A stretch of DNA of 64,000 nt from Lycorma delicatula (GCF_047948215.1 NC_134460.1:152673320-152737319); one strand, 5' to 3'; shown: positions 36,000 to 49,277, numbered from the stretch's first letter. The notes: generated by a model from the sequence alone, not told the origin. Made by a program: numbers and translations.

Positions 36000-36955
36000 A
36001 ATTTTTGAAGAACTAGCTTAAGTGTTAGAACATGATGTTATATCATTTGAATTGTTAAATGAGGTTAGATGGTTAGCCAAATATTTCGCCGTTGGTGTTT
36101 CAATAAAAAACTACGATATATTGAGTACTGTAAAAGTCATAGGCAGAATTCAACGACCCCATTTGTAAATATTGTGAAACAAATTTGATCGATTGACAAT
36201 ATCGGGTAGCAATATTTGCTCAGAAAGGTGTATTAGACGAGCTTACATGCTTATGCAAATATCTAAAAAAAGTGATTTAACAATTATTGATGCTCATCGG
36301 TATTTAAAAAATAAAATTAACAGACTGAAAGCTCAATATTCGGACACGAAATCTTTTGTGACACTGTACGAGAAAAATTATCGGAACGTCAAAATAATAT
36401 AGATTCATCGGCTATAATTCGATTTACTGAACGTGTATGTTGACTTAAAGAGCAGGTCGCCATATGAAGAATTAAAACACCGTCAAACATTTGATAATGA
36501 TACTACCGTAAATTCAGAAAACAATTTTATTTCGGAAAGAAAAATATAAACAGCTTTCCAAAAAGATATTCAGAATTTACGGCGAATAAATACGTTGATA
36601 TAGATGAAATTTGGAAAGAATATTCAGAATTGAAATTTACAATTCTAGAGAAAACTAAACTAGGATCGCTCAAGACTTTCACCGATACATTAACTGTTAT
36701 CCAAACCACCCCTGAATTATCTAACCTTTCCTTTTTATATAATATTATGGGAACTTTTCAAACACCCTGCGCAGACTACGAATATGGATTTTCTGTTACG
36801 AATTCCATAATAATAAAATACCGAAAATGAACACTTGGGTGACGTAATTTATTATGAGAAATAAATTACGTTTAGCCAACGGTCAAGAAGTAAATACAGA
36901 TGAAGTTTACAAAGAATGTATTTCTATGAAATACAGAAGACAAAAAGTTTAAAAA
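36000..36955 (+). pseudogene. hAT-like transposase relic
   Basis: EVRWLAKYFAVGVSIKNYD (about 36,063-36,120) resembles the TRWLS...A motif of hAT transposases. An open 69-codon stretch (36,193-36,402) with helical, charged sequence follows. Near the end, CADYEYGFSVTNSIIIKYRK (36,768-36,827) matches the (A/C)E.ERGFS..N.IK...R dimerisation region near the hAT C-terminus. The end at about 36,955 reads RNKLRLANGQEVNTDEVYKE-like sequence in another frame. Several stops. hAT relatives of the ZNF862/KIAA1586 kind are the closest guess. Confidence 0.5.
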
Positions 36956-38204
36956 GTTAATAAAATGTTAATCTAAAGTACAATAAGTCACCTAATTGTT
37001 TTCGTTCAAATTCGAAATAACAGTAAGAAAACTTCGCAGAAATTGTTTTTGAATAATTTTGTTTTGACCATAATTGATTTTTGTGCGCGCAGCTCTGAAA
37101 GAAATTAAATGTAACTTTGCCTTTGTGTGAAAACCTATGCGCTATTCACATTTTCTCCATTCTAAATGTTAGATCTAATACAGTATTACTAAATTAAATC
37201 CGACAGATATGATAAATAGGAAAAAAATAAGTTTTTTTTTTAAATAAGGCTAATTTTTTTAATACAATTCAAAAATCAATTATCACAGTAATTGTAGCAA
37301 AAGGTAAATAAATAAAATGACTTGCTTAATCTAATTTTAGTTTACGTCAAAAAATTAAGAATAATCATGTTCAACCGGATATTGCAGAAAATGATTTACT
37401 CTATAACTTTTGCCAGTCGGCTTTTCCATACAACGTGATGCTTTTTACTATTCTAAACCTGGAGCCACTGCAGTCGTTGAGTAAGTGTCAAGTACGAGTA
37501 GTACAAGTAATATTAATTATAGTTAGAAAAACAAAATGTAATATCATCCATTTTATACGTATATTCCGTGTAAAAAATCGCATAAGAAAGAAATTAATCT
37601 AGACTACGTCTTTAATAATTAGTTACTTAACAATTTAAACCTAACAAAAATTAAGAAAAAAATGAAGCGACTCGCGAAAGACGATAGGCGTTGGAAAACG
37701 TGACAACTATAAACCTATAATAAAAAAACTGATAACAAAAAAAAAACAAGAAACCTCTTCATCATTAAGGCCTACCCTATTAACGACAATGTTCTTCCCT
37801 AACAATCATGTAGACCGATCGATTATAAATCTAGCGTCAATTTTTCCTCATTAAAAAAATATTAACAATTATAAAAATTATTTCAATATATATGGAAATA
37901 CAAGTTTTATTAAAAATATTTACGTTAAAAAATTTATAATAATGCTAATTACGGAGATTTTATGAACGCAAAAACCGGTATAATAATTTATTTTAAGATT
38001 TTAGAATATTTTTTTATTATAATCTATACAATTATTTAAGAATTACACCAAATTTCACGGTTTAGTTGGATTCTTCAATACGCCACGCATTTTAAAAAAA
38101 TGGACTGGGTTGTTCATTTAGGAATCCTGCATCGGTTTTGGGGTAGATTTTAAACTACAGGAAGAAAAAATTATTATAAGCTGATTAAATAATGACTTTC
38201 AAGG
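36956..38204. other. AT-rich noncoding DNA
   Basis: No feature seen. Confidence 0.4.
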
Positions 38205-38540
38205 GATTACCGGAGGAATGGGCGTCCGCTATCGGTTTGTGACAACCGCCTTGTGACGATTCCGGTCGCCGCACCCCCTCCCCGTTCCAAGCCCTTATGG
38301 GCCTTGACGGAGGTCGTCTTTTGACCGTCTAACCGATTACACATCACAGTAATTAGCCAGGCCTCAGTTGGGATGCCGCCGATAAATGCCTCGGTAGACC
38401 ATCACATCGGTGAATTTTGATTCGGCCTTCGCCTTCGCTGTAAGCTTCTTTCGGACATCTTGACTGTCGTACTTCGTTGCCCTCTGAACTAATTAACCGC
38501 GTTCGCGGAAGCACGAACCCCGCGCTTAGTTTTATATTAA
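38205..38540. repeat. GC-rich block of unknown origin
   Basis: A sharply bounded GC-rich segment in AT-rich surroundings. Open frames on the minus strand (38,353-38,589) show no domain. Its composition resembles LINE-C, and it could be a LINE 5' region. No second copy was seen in the window. Confidence 0.35.
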
Positions 38541-39007
38541 CAAGCTGTAAGTGCCTGTAAATCCCTCGTAAAATACGACTCTGTTTCAATAATAATAATG
38601 CATACTACAAGAAAATGTTCGCAACAACGAAATTTAGATCGAGTTCCCTTAGGTATCTCAACTTGATAATTTAAGCCCGTAATTAAATTGCAAAACTCCG
38701 GTTTGGTCTGCCACGAAGAAGAGGATAGACCTCTTACTCCCACTCAGCTCCTTCGCAGAGTACCGCGTGAGATTTTTTTAGTTTTAAAATTTCTAACGCC
38801 ACGTCTGAGTAATAAGTGTATTAATTTCAAAAAGTTCCAATATCAATTCAGACAATCGCGTGTAAATATAAATAAATATCTGTTTTTATAATGTCATTTA
38901 GTTTAAGCTCCACAAAATTTCTTTATAACAAATTTTAATAGATTTAGCATTTTTCCAGTTATTTCGCTTAGGCACGGCGTACCTCTAGGGCTATGAAACT
39001 TGTTTAT
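38541..39007. other. Noncoding DNA
   Basis: Open frames here (38,537-38,743 minus and 38,688-38,891 plus) overlap each other and lack motifs. Confidence 0.3.
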
Positions 39008-39115
39008 ATTTTAATATTAGCCGGTTAGCGATGCTCGCTTCGCTCGCCCGATCATCTAGCCGGACCCCTGACGCGTTCGTTATCCTCATGGTTATGAGAA
39101 ACGTATTTATAAGAT
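39008..39115 (+). repeat. Repeat F, copy 3
   Basis: CGCTTCGCTCGCCCG core and a CGTTATCCTCATGGTTATGAG tail, close to copies 1 and 2, followed by a variant end. Confidence 0.45.
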
Positions 39116-41154
39116 CGTTCAATCTCCAGCCGTTGATGTCTTTCCTCTTTTGTTTCTTGTTCTCGTGAAACACGGCTATACTCAGCGGCGCTTCAATTGA
39201 ATCGTTCTTATAGAGCATACTGAAAAATGATTGAAAAATCTACACGGATGGAAGAAGAGGAAAAATGAATAATAAACGGGTAACGTTATGCGCAAAAAAG
39301 AAAGCTGAAGAAGAAACTGTGAAAAAGAATGTGTAGACTTTGCAAATATTTGCAAAAAAAAAATTAATTACAAAAGACAAAATAGTAGTAACTATTAAAT
39401 ATTTTACAGATATTCATTAAAGAAAAACGAATCACTCATTTTACTTCATTATAATTCTGTTGATTTTTGTTTCTTTAATGAATATATCTTTAATTTAATC
39501 GTGGCCCTAGCTCCTGGTCGGTTGCAATGATGTTGCAAATATACAATCAGACAAACATTAGCATATATATGTAAGATTATAACAACTTCCCGTTTAAAAA
39601 ATTAATAATAAAAATATTCTGAACGACGGAATTTCCAGACCGGTGATGGCTGTGTAAGTAAATTAGACAATAATGCGAAATAATTTTCTGAAAGTTCTTA
39701 AATCCAGATGAACATGGTATCGTTCATATGAATAAAAAAAAAAATTGATACTTTATTCATGCAGATTAAATTTGTATTATATTTAGTAAGGATTAATGAT
39801 CTCTATAAAGCTTAGAAAGAGTTAATTTTATTCGATTTAAATTTATTTCGACTATTATTTATAATTGTAATTATATAATACAATTTATAACGAGTAAATT
39901 TATGAAAGTAACGACTCTCATTTAGTTTTGAATTTTCCGTCCGCAGTTTTCTTGAGGCCCTTAAAAGATCTGTAGACTTAATTTAAGGTTGAATATTTTT
40001 ATCTTTTTCCGAAGATATTAACTTATCTTTCTGCACCCTCCAACGTACGATCCACGTATCGAGTTTTACGGTTGAAAAGAAGTAGCGAAGTTGCTATGAT
40101 CTTGGTTTAAACAACGCTTAATTTTAATTGTTTTAAAAATGATTGAAAAGTAAGGATGAATCCTTTTGAAGGACCTGATTGAAGCCAAAATGTACATTTA
40201 GGTAGATTTATTAAACATTACGATGATTATTTCCTCTGTGTGACTTTGAAATCACTTCACTAATCGCTTTCTATAATAAACGGCATGAAATGTTTTTTAT
40301 TGTTGAAAATACCGGTCTCATTTCCGACAATAGGAATTTTGATCGCTTATAATCATAGTTGTGGTACTTAATATAAATACTTAACGAACTGTAAATAAAT
40401 TAGGAGTACGTTATAGAAAATATTAACAGATTCAAGATTAATAATAAAAATTAGAATATTTATTAAATTAACTATTTTTTTTTAATTATAGAAAACTTTA
40501 CGCTAACTTGTTTTGTATTTTTATACTGAAATACTATTGTAAGGAAGAAAATAAAAAAATAAATAATAATATATCAACAAAAAATAAACAAAGGACGGCT
40601 TCTATATAATAACCGCAGTTATTATACGCCATTGTCACCAAATAATAAGTTGACAACACTGTAGATTATGCAATGTGACAGGCTTTAATCAAACTTGATT
40701 AAATTGTTCATTACATTGAAGAAGGACGGAGAGAATCACTAGCAGCAAATTTCTACAAAATAAAGTGACGTTGAAATACATGCCACTATCAATTACTTGT
40801 TTATAGAATATAGTAGTCTTAATTGAAGATGAAATAATTACAACGGAGACATAACATTTTTTTTTCTTTTAGAAAAGAAGACATTTAAACAAAACTAGTC
40901 ATTCGTGACGTCCGTTTAATTTTTTTTTTAAATATCAGAATACGAAAATTTTACACTAATTTATAGCATTGAATTATACATTATTGTTAAAACTTTATAG
41001 TTTATTCATCGATAGTTCGCTCTTTATTTTTATTAAAAGAAAGTTTAAAAATAAAAATTAATTACAAAAAACTGACACACACAACTTAATTTAAAATATT
41101 TTTCATTTTATCTAAATATAATATTTTTTTCGTTTAATTCAATGATTCTAATTC
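39116..41154. other. AT-rich noncoding DNA
   Basis: Long stretch without a recognisable gene or repeat. Confidence 0.4.
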
Positions 41155-41795
41155 AAGCGCACGCGAATACCGTATTTCATTCGCGCTGGTGTGGCAGTAC
41201 TAGCCGCCACTTTAAATATTTTTTTACAATTTAAATATTATTCATTTATTTTAATTCTACCGCTCACCTATGACGTCATAACACTATGACGCCCGTTATA
41301 GCGGAAGACTACAACAGCATTTTCCGAGGTGGGGGTGCGATTTTGAAAAACATTTTTTTTGCAAACATTGTTATTTTTTAGTCGTTATCAAATGTACCTA
41401 AGAAAAATATGACTTAAATTAGGCGAAATCTCGAGATACTGAGAGTGACCTTGCTCTACAGCCTCACCTCCTTGACCTTTTAAGTTGAAAATTTAATGGC
41501 GTTATTCCCCCACATATAGAAGTAATTTGACTAAATTTCGTTAAAATCGACTCACTAGTCGATATATCTGACTCAATAGTCAGTTATATCCGGTGATATA
41601 AGGTGATCTAGAGGCCGACTCCGAACACACACGTACATACGAACATTAACATCCAAAAAATTTCTATCTGGTAGGCTTCTTAGGTGTTTCAAACGTAAGA
41701 TCCGGTGAAAAAAGCATACGCCTAAGTTGAACCGATTACAATACTTTCCCTTCTAGAGTTGTAGCGCTATCTAGACGGAAAAGTAAAAAACAACG
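41155..41795 (-). repeat. Repeat B, copy 4
   Basis: Minus-strand copy from the TCTAGATAGCGCTAC start (plus 41,765) through GGCGAAATCTCGAGATACTG and the CTACCGCTCACCTATGACGT block to a shortened 3' end. Confidence 0.65.
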
Positions 41796-43104
41796 ATAAG
41801 ATAATTTTTCATTAAAAGTAGCTTCTTTTTTTAATCTTTCTCCACGATCCTATCGTAATTTTTTTCTACATTATTTTTAATAACAATAGGCAGTTCCAAA
41901 ACGTTGGACCATTTAATAAAATAATACTGTACCTATTTTAATTGAAACTCCTTCAACGGGAGTCGTTCTGAATAATTATATCCCAAATAAATGCTTCTTT
42001 CTTTAACAGAACTTCAAGGGTTAGCGCGGCTATTACCTTAAAAATTTATTACGTATTTCATATTTAGCTAAATTGAAAACCGCCTCTGTACTGTTTACTG
42101 CTAAATTATCAACAAAAAATCAAACGTACTTTATTCTAATGTTAGTAATCAACTCGATTTAAACACGTATAAATATTTAGAAAAAATAAGAGTTTAATAA
42201 ATTATATTTAAATTTTTTACCGGTATCAGAGATGAACGATGATCGACTCGTAGATTCAAATTATTTTACTGGATTGCGCTGTTTAGTTTGTAGAAGAAAA
42301 ATATTATTGTATTACACATTTCTGCTTGTCAGCACAAAATTGTTCATTGAAATGTACTTCTCCAGTCTGGATAATAATGTTCCAATCCTCCGGGAGATTG
42401 TTGCCGGGATGTACCTGGAGGGGATTTGAGATTTCGTGCGGGTATTTGTTTCGTACTACAGTTCCTTAAAAGTATATCGTTCTTTCTCATTTATACATTT
42501 ACTGTCGATTTCTTTTTTCCCCGTTCTATGGAGTACTGTTCTAATACAGTCAAGTAAAAACGGATCATCATATATGCCAAAAAAATTATTCAACTAGCTG
42601 GTATTACGGCACGAAATATAAAAAGCATTATTTTATTTTACTTTAAAAAAAAATTAAACTAAATAAGTTTCCCTGTGCAGATTGTTTGGAATCAATTAAC
42701 GGTATATTTTGAGGTCCATTGTTTGCTTAAAATGGGTTTTTTAAACGATATGAAAATGTTTATTTCAGCAAAACAATTTGAAGAAGCAACCTACTGATGC
42801 TACCGTTGTTATCGGTGCTTTTTTTAACGACTGTTGTTAATGTTCCACGAACAATAGACCCAGGACTAACTTCAGTGAAGAAAGAAATACTTCGTTAGCA
42901 TTCAAAAGTTTGTTAAAACACTGATTTTGATTGCCAAGTAATTTTAAAGTACTACCACATTTCGTTATTTATTTGATTAAAGAGCGGTCATATACATGTA
43001 AATTTTACAACTTAATAAAATGGAAATTGTTTTCTAAGAAAAAAATGTAAGCTTTGATTTCAGTTTGTTTTTCTTAATTATAAACAAATTTGTTTTTAGT
43101 TTTT
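41796..43104. other. Noncoding DNA
   Basis: The 65-codon frame at 42,232-42,429 has no motif. Nothing else seen. Confidence 0.35.
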
Positions 43105-44033
43105 ACTTTACCATCTAGATAGCGCTATAGACGAACTACAGCTCTAGAAGGGGAAGAATTGTAATCGGTCCAATTTAGGTATATACTTTATTCACCAGAT
43201 AGTAACGTTTTAATATCTTATATATTTCCACCCGATGGAAATTTTTCGGATGTTAATGATCGTATGTACTTGTGTGTATTTGTACACATCTGGCCTCTAA
43301 CCTTATATCTCCAGAACTGCTGGGTCGATTTTGACCAAACCCCGTCAGATTACTTCAAAATATGGGGCATTCGTGCCGATAAATTTTCAACTTAAAATGT
43401 CTAGGGGGTGAAGCTGTAGAGCAAGGTCACCCTCAGTATCTCGAGATTTCGCCTAATTAAGGTCATATCTTTCTTAGGTACATCTGATGACGATTAAAAA
43501 AATAACAAAATTTCCCAAAGAATTTGTTTTAAATCGCACCCCCACCCCAGAAAATTCTACTGTAGTCATCTGCTATGTTGTGACGTCACAGGTAAGCGGT
43601 AGAATTAAATAAATCAATAATATTTAAAGTGTAAAAACGTATCTCGATGTGGCCGGGTCACGAACACGAACGGCCGGTTAACCCATATTAAGCCTCGCGA
43701 CTACACCAGTTTGTCGATAGTAAAAGCGAAATTTGTTCTATGTAAGTTGTGAAAATACATTAGTTTATTTAGTCCCGACCGTCGCCGCTAGTACCACCTC
43801 TACACCCGTGCGAATTAAATACGGTATGCTAGCGCGCTTTCGTTAAAATTATTGAATTAAGTAAGCGAAAAAAATATTTTACTAAAATAAATGTTAAATA
43901 TTTTTAATTAGCGCGCGTGTGTGTGTGTGTGTGTGTATCAACCCGCAGTTGAAGATCTTTCCCGGAACGCGGCTTTAGCCGCGTGACAAGAAAGTCCTAC
44001 GATTGTGTTGTCAGCTTTTTATTTATTTTTCAT
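43105..44033 (+). repeat. Repeat B, copy 5 (most complete)
   Basis: Uninterrupted copy of about 930 bp. It has the ATCTAGATAGCGCTATAG start, ATCTCGAGATTTCGCC, GACGTCACAGGTAAGCGG, GAATTAAATACGGTATG and a short (TG)n. It ends with a perfect hairpin ACGCGGCT-TT-AGCCGCGT (43,967-43,984) and an AAGTCCTA...TGTCAGCTTTTT end also found at 48,437-48,487. Use this as the family reference. Confidence 0.7.
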
Positions 44034-45369
44034 ACGCTTATTTTGAATGGATTTAATTATTTCAGTTTTACAAAAATTATTTTGAACGAACGATTGTTAT
44101 AACCCGTGTATATTATATTTTTACGTAACAGTGTGCGTTATCTAAATGAAGAGAGATATTTAAATGTCTAAAACAATTAATATTACCCAAAATCAGTAAA
44201 ATAATTTGAATAGACGAATAAATCATCGTTTATCTTTGATACCGTTAAATAATTTAAATATAATTTATTAAATATTTTTTTCCTTTAAATAATTTTATAT
44301 TTTTATATCGTTCTAATTTTTTAACGGTTGATAAATTTTACCTATATAAAAAATAATTGCCAAACTTCGTTTTTGAAATACATTTGATTGTTTGTTGATG
44401 ATTTAGCAATAAACAATAGAGAGGCGGTTTTCAATGTAGCTATTATTTAGATCGGTACTACCTCTAACCTACTGTATAAATAATAATAATAATAGAAGCG
44501 ATGATAATAATATTTGGTGGTTTATAATGAAAAGCAAGGGTCTTAGTAAATCCCAGTATATGGATCAATAATTGCACTAGGAGTACAATGCTTATCAACA
44601 CTGGGCAGTCAACACCGCGTTCATACATGATTAAACACCAATCTATTTTCGGGTAATGTCATTACACTTATCGACAAACAAAACATAAATCATTTTAAAC
44701 AAAATAATATTAAGTGAAATTTTTTATCATAAGGTGTCCATAAAAAAAATAATAAAAAGACACAGACTTAAAATTCTATTCTTATATATATATATATATA
44801 TATGTAATATAACATACTATAAAATAGTAGTAAATGAACAATAAACATTTTTTTTTTTTTTCATTTTTACCTCTTTACCTCCCTAAAAAGCTTTCATAAC
44901 AATCAAAAGAAATAATCCTTAAAAAAGCTCAGTAAAAAGTATTTTTCTAATAAGTTAAAATTAAAGTAATTACAAACTACTTGATAATTTTAAATTATTA
45001 AAAAACAACGCCTCAACTCTAAAGTATTCGTTGCGTGTACAGCAGTATTAATTATAAAATGTAATACAAAAAAATAAAATCATTACGTTTGTGCGGGAAA
45101 AGAACATAGCGGCTAAAGGGCTTTATTTAATTATCTCCTAAAGCAGTTTTAGTTTTTTTATACAGGTTACACATTTGAAAAACAAAAAAAATATTTACAA
45201 GAGGTAGTCAATAGTACGCACAATTTTATTTTCAATTACTATTTTACATCTAATTTAGTTAACCCCAGAGCTAATACTGTTTGTAAAAGTAATTACTGTG
45301 AAATATTATCAAAAACGATTCGATAATTTATTTTTTTTTTTTTAAATTTACCTATACGAAAAAAACAGT
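44034..45369. other. AT-rich noncoding DNA
   Basis: Holds an (AT)n tract at about 44,785-44,804 and a T14 run at 44,848. No gene seen. Confidence 0.4.
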
Positions 45370-46010
45370 AATTGTTGCAGGCAGACCTCGGTTACAGACG
45401 AGGAAATTTTGGTACTCGAGTGAAGTTATCCGACCAAATAGAGGGGGGAAGGAAGTAAACATCGTCAGGATCAATAAGATTATAAAATCCTACGGCGTAA
45501 TGGTGAACGCGTTCAATAAGAAACGGATCTCCAGGACGGGCAAGATCTAGTAGTATACGACGGTAATCCGACAGAAGTTTTATATGCGGAAGAATGCGTA
45601 GCTCTTGCTGAAAGACGGATAGTGAGGAAAACGGCGAAGAAAAACTAACGACGATAGGAAATTTAGGAAGAAAGAGGAACTTTATCGAGAGTTTGATAGA
45701 ATCACGGAAGCGATACGTAAACGATGTATTCTACGAAAATCTGACAAGAATTGTTTCAAACAGGCATACGAAGACATTTTTGACGGTGACAAGACGAAGG
45801 TTAAATGATTCAAGCAAATTAAATAAAACATAAGGGCAGCAGATATAAATGTGACCAATTTAAAAAACAGAAGGGTGTTTAGGGAAAAAGCTCTTAAAAT
45901 TCAAAGGATCCAGAAAGAGAAGAAAGAATGCGCTAACCTAAAACGGTCGGAAGAAAGAAGGAAGGGGCATAGTAAAAGAAGGCGTATTGGAGAGCTAAAA
46001 AACTAGCCAG
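45370..46010 (+). pseudogene. Unidentified Lys/Arg-rich coding remnant
   Basis: Base composition rises above the surroundings, and successive frames read like protein: VVYDGNPTEVLYAEECVALA (about 45,548-45,607), ELYREFDRITEAIRKRC (about 45,679), KNCFKQAYEDIFDGDKTKVK (about 45,748), and NRRVFREKALKIQRIQKEKK onward (about 45,867). Frames change and stops intervene. The charged, helical character would suit a nucleic-acid-binding protein of a retroelement, but I recognise no family and assign none. Confidence 0.4.
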
Positions 46011-47261
46011 AAATTAGCTATTCTATGTGGTTTCACAGTGCCGCTGTCGAAAAAGAAACAATAGTACTACCTATACAAAATTATATTTCGACATAGTACC
46101 TAAAAAATTCCTTGTTCCAAGACCGATTCTCAAAATAATTAGTCTGTAAAATTTAGTGAGAACGATTTCACAATGAAAAGTTAAAGCGAAAAGGATTTAA
46201 CAGCAGTAACCTAAAAATAAAAAAATAAATCGGTTAAAATTCTCAATCGTTCTGTTCGGATGAAAATAAAAACATAAGACAAAAACGATCAATGAGAATA
46301 GAAATGATGCTGAGCTAGAAAATGTGATATCTTTGCGTATAAAAAACACCGTGTAATTGAGAACATTACTCTGCAGGAAGGCGAAACAGCAGTGAACAGA
46401 AAAAAGTATAGACTAACGAAGCAAGTTCATTCAATTGATTAACGCCAAGAAAGTTTTTTGCAAATAATAAATCGAATAATATTTATACAATAATTAAATC
46501 CACAACCTTTAAAAACACAAACATCGAACTAAGAACATAATTAACATTAAGCAATGATACTGAAAAAATTTAAAAGAGGTACTTCCTCACCAAAGAGATA
46601 TATTTGTTTTTAATATTAAAATATAACTTCACCGGAAAAGAAAATTAAATTATTATAACCGTAATATACTGAAATAATTAAAAATAACGAGTAGACCCTA
46701 AACACAAGCATTAAGTTTAAATTCACTCACCACTGTGACTTACTGCTTAAACGCGTATGAAAAATACACAATTTCAGATACACTACCAGAGTATATCTAA
46801 ATTTTAATGAAATTGATTAAAACGTTTTAGAAATTATCAGCCACAAGATGTTGAAATTTTATCGAACAATTGAGCATAACACAAGAATGATAAAGCCAAT
46901 CTTCATCGAATTTTCCATATGCACAACATCAGATAAAGTACTACAGTATATCTGAAATTGATTTAGCAGTTTTTGAGATTTTCGAGCCGCAAAACGTTAC
47001 ACGTAAATTGTATTTTCGTACTCCTCTTGTCATAAAACGTAAATAAGATTCAATTTCAACATGGAACCAAAAGTAAAGTATCGTGTTTTTTTTTGTTTTT
47101 TTTTTTTGGAAAAAGTCAGAAAAAAATCAATTAAATTGGTTATTTTGCTTCAATATAAGAAAAACAATAATATTCAAATTTAAAATCTCCTTTTATTTGA
47201 TTTGATTAAAAATGCACGTTGCAAACGAAAAAATCATACAAAAGGAGTTTTTTCTTTTACT
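46011..47261. other. AT-rich noncoding DNA
   Basis: No feature seen. Confidence 0.4.
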
Positions 47262-48487
47262 TTTCCGTCTAGACAGCGCTATAGCAGAGCTATAGCTTTA
47301 GAAGGGAAAGTATTGTAAACGGTCCAATTTCGGCATATGCGGTTGTCACCGGATCTTGATGTTTCAACACCTAAGGAACCCAAAAAACCGGATGGAAATT
47401 TTCCGGATGTTGATGTTCGTATGTAAGTGTGTGTGTTCGCTGTTGGCTTCTAAATCACCTTATATCTCCGGAACACCCGGACCGATTATGACCAACCTTG
47501 GTCAGATTACTTCTATATATGGGGCATTGATGCAATTAAATTTTCAATTTAAAAGGTCAAAGGGATGAGCCTGTAGAGCAAGGTTACCCTCAGTATCTCG
47601 AGGTTTCGCCTAATTAAGGTCATATTTTTCATAAGCACATTTTTTAACGATAAAATAATAAGATTTGCAAAAAAAAAGTATTGCAAAATCGCACAATCGC
47701 CCAAAAATTACTCTAAACTTTGAAGCTTCGTTGCGATCGCTATGATGGTTGTTTATCATTGTGGTTTCTTCTATTGCCGTTAATTACGCATATAAATTAA
47801 GCTTTACTAGTTTTTTTTTTTTTCACTCTAGCCCCCCCCCCCCGGGCCGGATCCACAACAAAGCAAAGCACAGCCCAGGGGGTTTTCTGCTCAAACGGGC
47901 ATCCCCGTCCGACAGGCATAAGCCTAGTCCGACAGGTCAGCCCGCCGGTTAGATCTTTACATTGCGTACCTCTAACCCCTAGGGCGGGGTATCCAAGCCT
48001 GACTATGTCGTTCCTACACCTCACCCCAGAAGCTGGGACTCGGTCTTGATCCCGAGCTTTACTAACGCTTTATTAAATTGGGAGCCCCAAACCCCACCAA
48101 ACTGTCGGACACGACCAAAAGTCATGCGTTTTTTTAAGTTTTTCTTTTTTCCCTTTTTTATTATAATCAAGACTGTTTTAAAAACAGATTTTTTATAAAA
48201 TTGAAGTTTGGCTCCTACTTTGTAGTTTGAGCAGAAAGTAACAAACATGGTCGTGTGAGGTATCAATTTATACAATTTCAAGGACTTTGAAAAGATTTAA
48301 TATTAAAGGTGTTGAAATAGAAGTTTTTTTTTAGTAATACAAGATTTGTAATAATCGGTTTTAACCTCATTCCAATATAAAATCTATTGTAATGCCAATA
48401 TATAATGATTACGAGTATAATGTGGGATTTTTTCATAAATAGCCGCGTGACGGAAAAGTCCTAAAACTATGCTGTCAACTTTTTTTT
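47262..48487 (+). repeat. Repeat B, copy 6 (interrupted)
   Basis: The 5' half is 47,262-47,740 (GTCTAGACAGCGCTATAG, GGATCTTGATGTTT, ATCTCGAGGTTTCGCC). The terminal block AGCCGCGTGACGG..AAAGTCCTA..TGTCAACTTTTT returns at 48,437-48,487. A LINE-B tail (47,810-48,054) and other sequence lie between, and the usual middle is absent. Confidence 0.5.
47810..48054 (-). mobile_element. LINE-B 3' end, 245-bp TSD-flanked insertion
   Basis: AGCTTTACTA occurs at 47,800-47,809 and 48,055-48,064 (10 bp, perfect). The insert is only LINE-B 3' untranslated sequence. It shares AGATCTTtACattGC..CCTCTAAC, GCCTGACTATGTCGTTCC and GGGACTCGGTCTTGAT with 6.2-6.4 kb. Its plus-left end is a T14 tract (poly-A on the minus strand) next to a C12 run. 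Confidence 0.75.
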
Positions 48488-48989
48488 ATACAAATTACAT
48501 TTATAAAAGATAATATTTACAATAATGATTTACGTTTTACAATTAAAACAAAAATTAAATAAGATTAAGTGTAATTCTCTTTCTTCCTCCCTCGCTCTCT
48601 CTCTCTCTCTCTCAATCTCATCCTATAAATAGTATCAACATTTTCTTTCATCTAATTATAAATTGTAATTGTAATTATAATTCTGGTGAAGAATGAGATT
48701 ATTCTTTTAGAACTAAACAAAATTTGTTACAACATTTATTTAAGTTTGTCAATGAAAAACAGTTTATCCAAAGTATTTCGCGCCATCTGAGTGAAAATCA
48801 AATAAATGATTATGGACACAATCGGTGAAATCTTCCTGCAGTGGGGAGGGATTTAAATTTTGTCCGGTGCGTTTTTACCGTACAGCGATTCCTTTATCGT
48901 CCTATATAAATCACCATAAGGATTTTTCCTTATCCTTGATCCCTTCTTCCCCTTGTAACGGTTCTACGGGTGTAGATCTGATCCCATTA
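48488..48989. other. Noncoding DNA
   Basis: (CT)n run near 48,592-48,613. No gene. Confidence 0.5.
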
Positions 48990-49277
48990 AATTTTTTTGT
49001 TTAACCTCCGGAACTACCGTAAGGTATTACTTCAGAGGATGAATGATGATGATATGTTTGAACGTAAATGAAGTGTAATCTCGTACAGTCTCAGGTCGAC
49101 CATTCCTGAAAAGTGTGGTTAATTGTAACCCAACCACCAAAGAACACCGGTATCCACGATCTAGTATTCAAATCCGTATAAACTTAACTGTCTTCACTAG
49201 AATTTGTACCTTGGAAATCTCGACTTCAAAATCAGCTGATTAGTAATGACAAGTTAACCACTAGACCACCCCGGAGG
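48990..49277 (-). mobile_element. SINE-1, copy 5
   Basis: Full-length but diverged: tail (GTTTAACCTCCGGAACTACC on plus) to head (AACCACTAGACCACCCCGG). The A box is recognisable; the B box is altered (CTAGAATTTGTACC on plus). No clear TSD. Confidence 0.7.
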
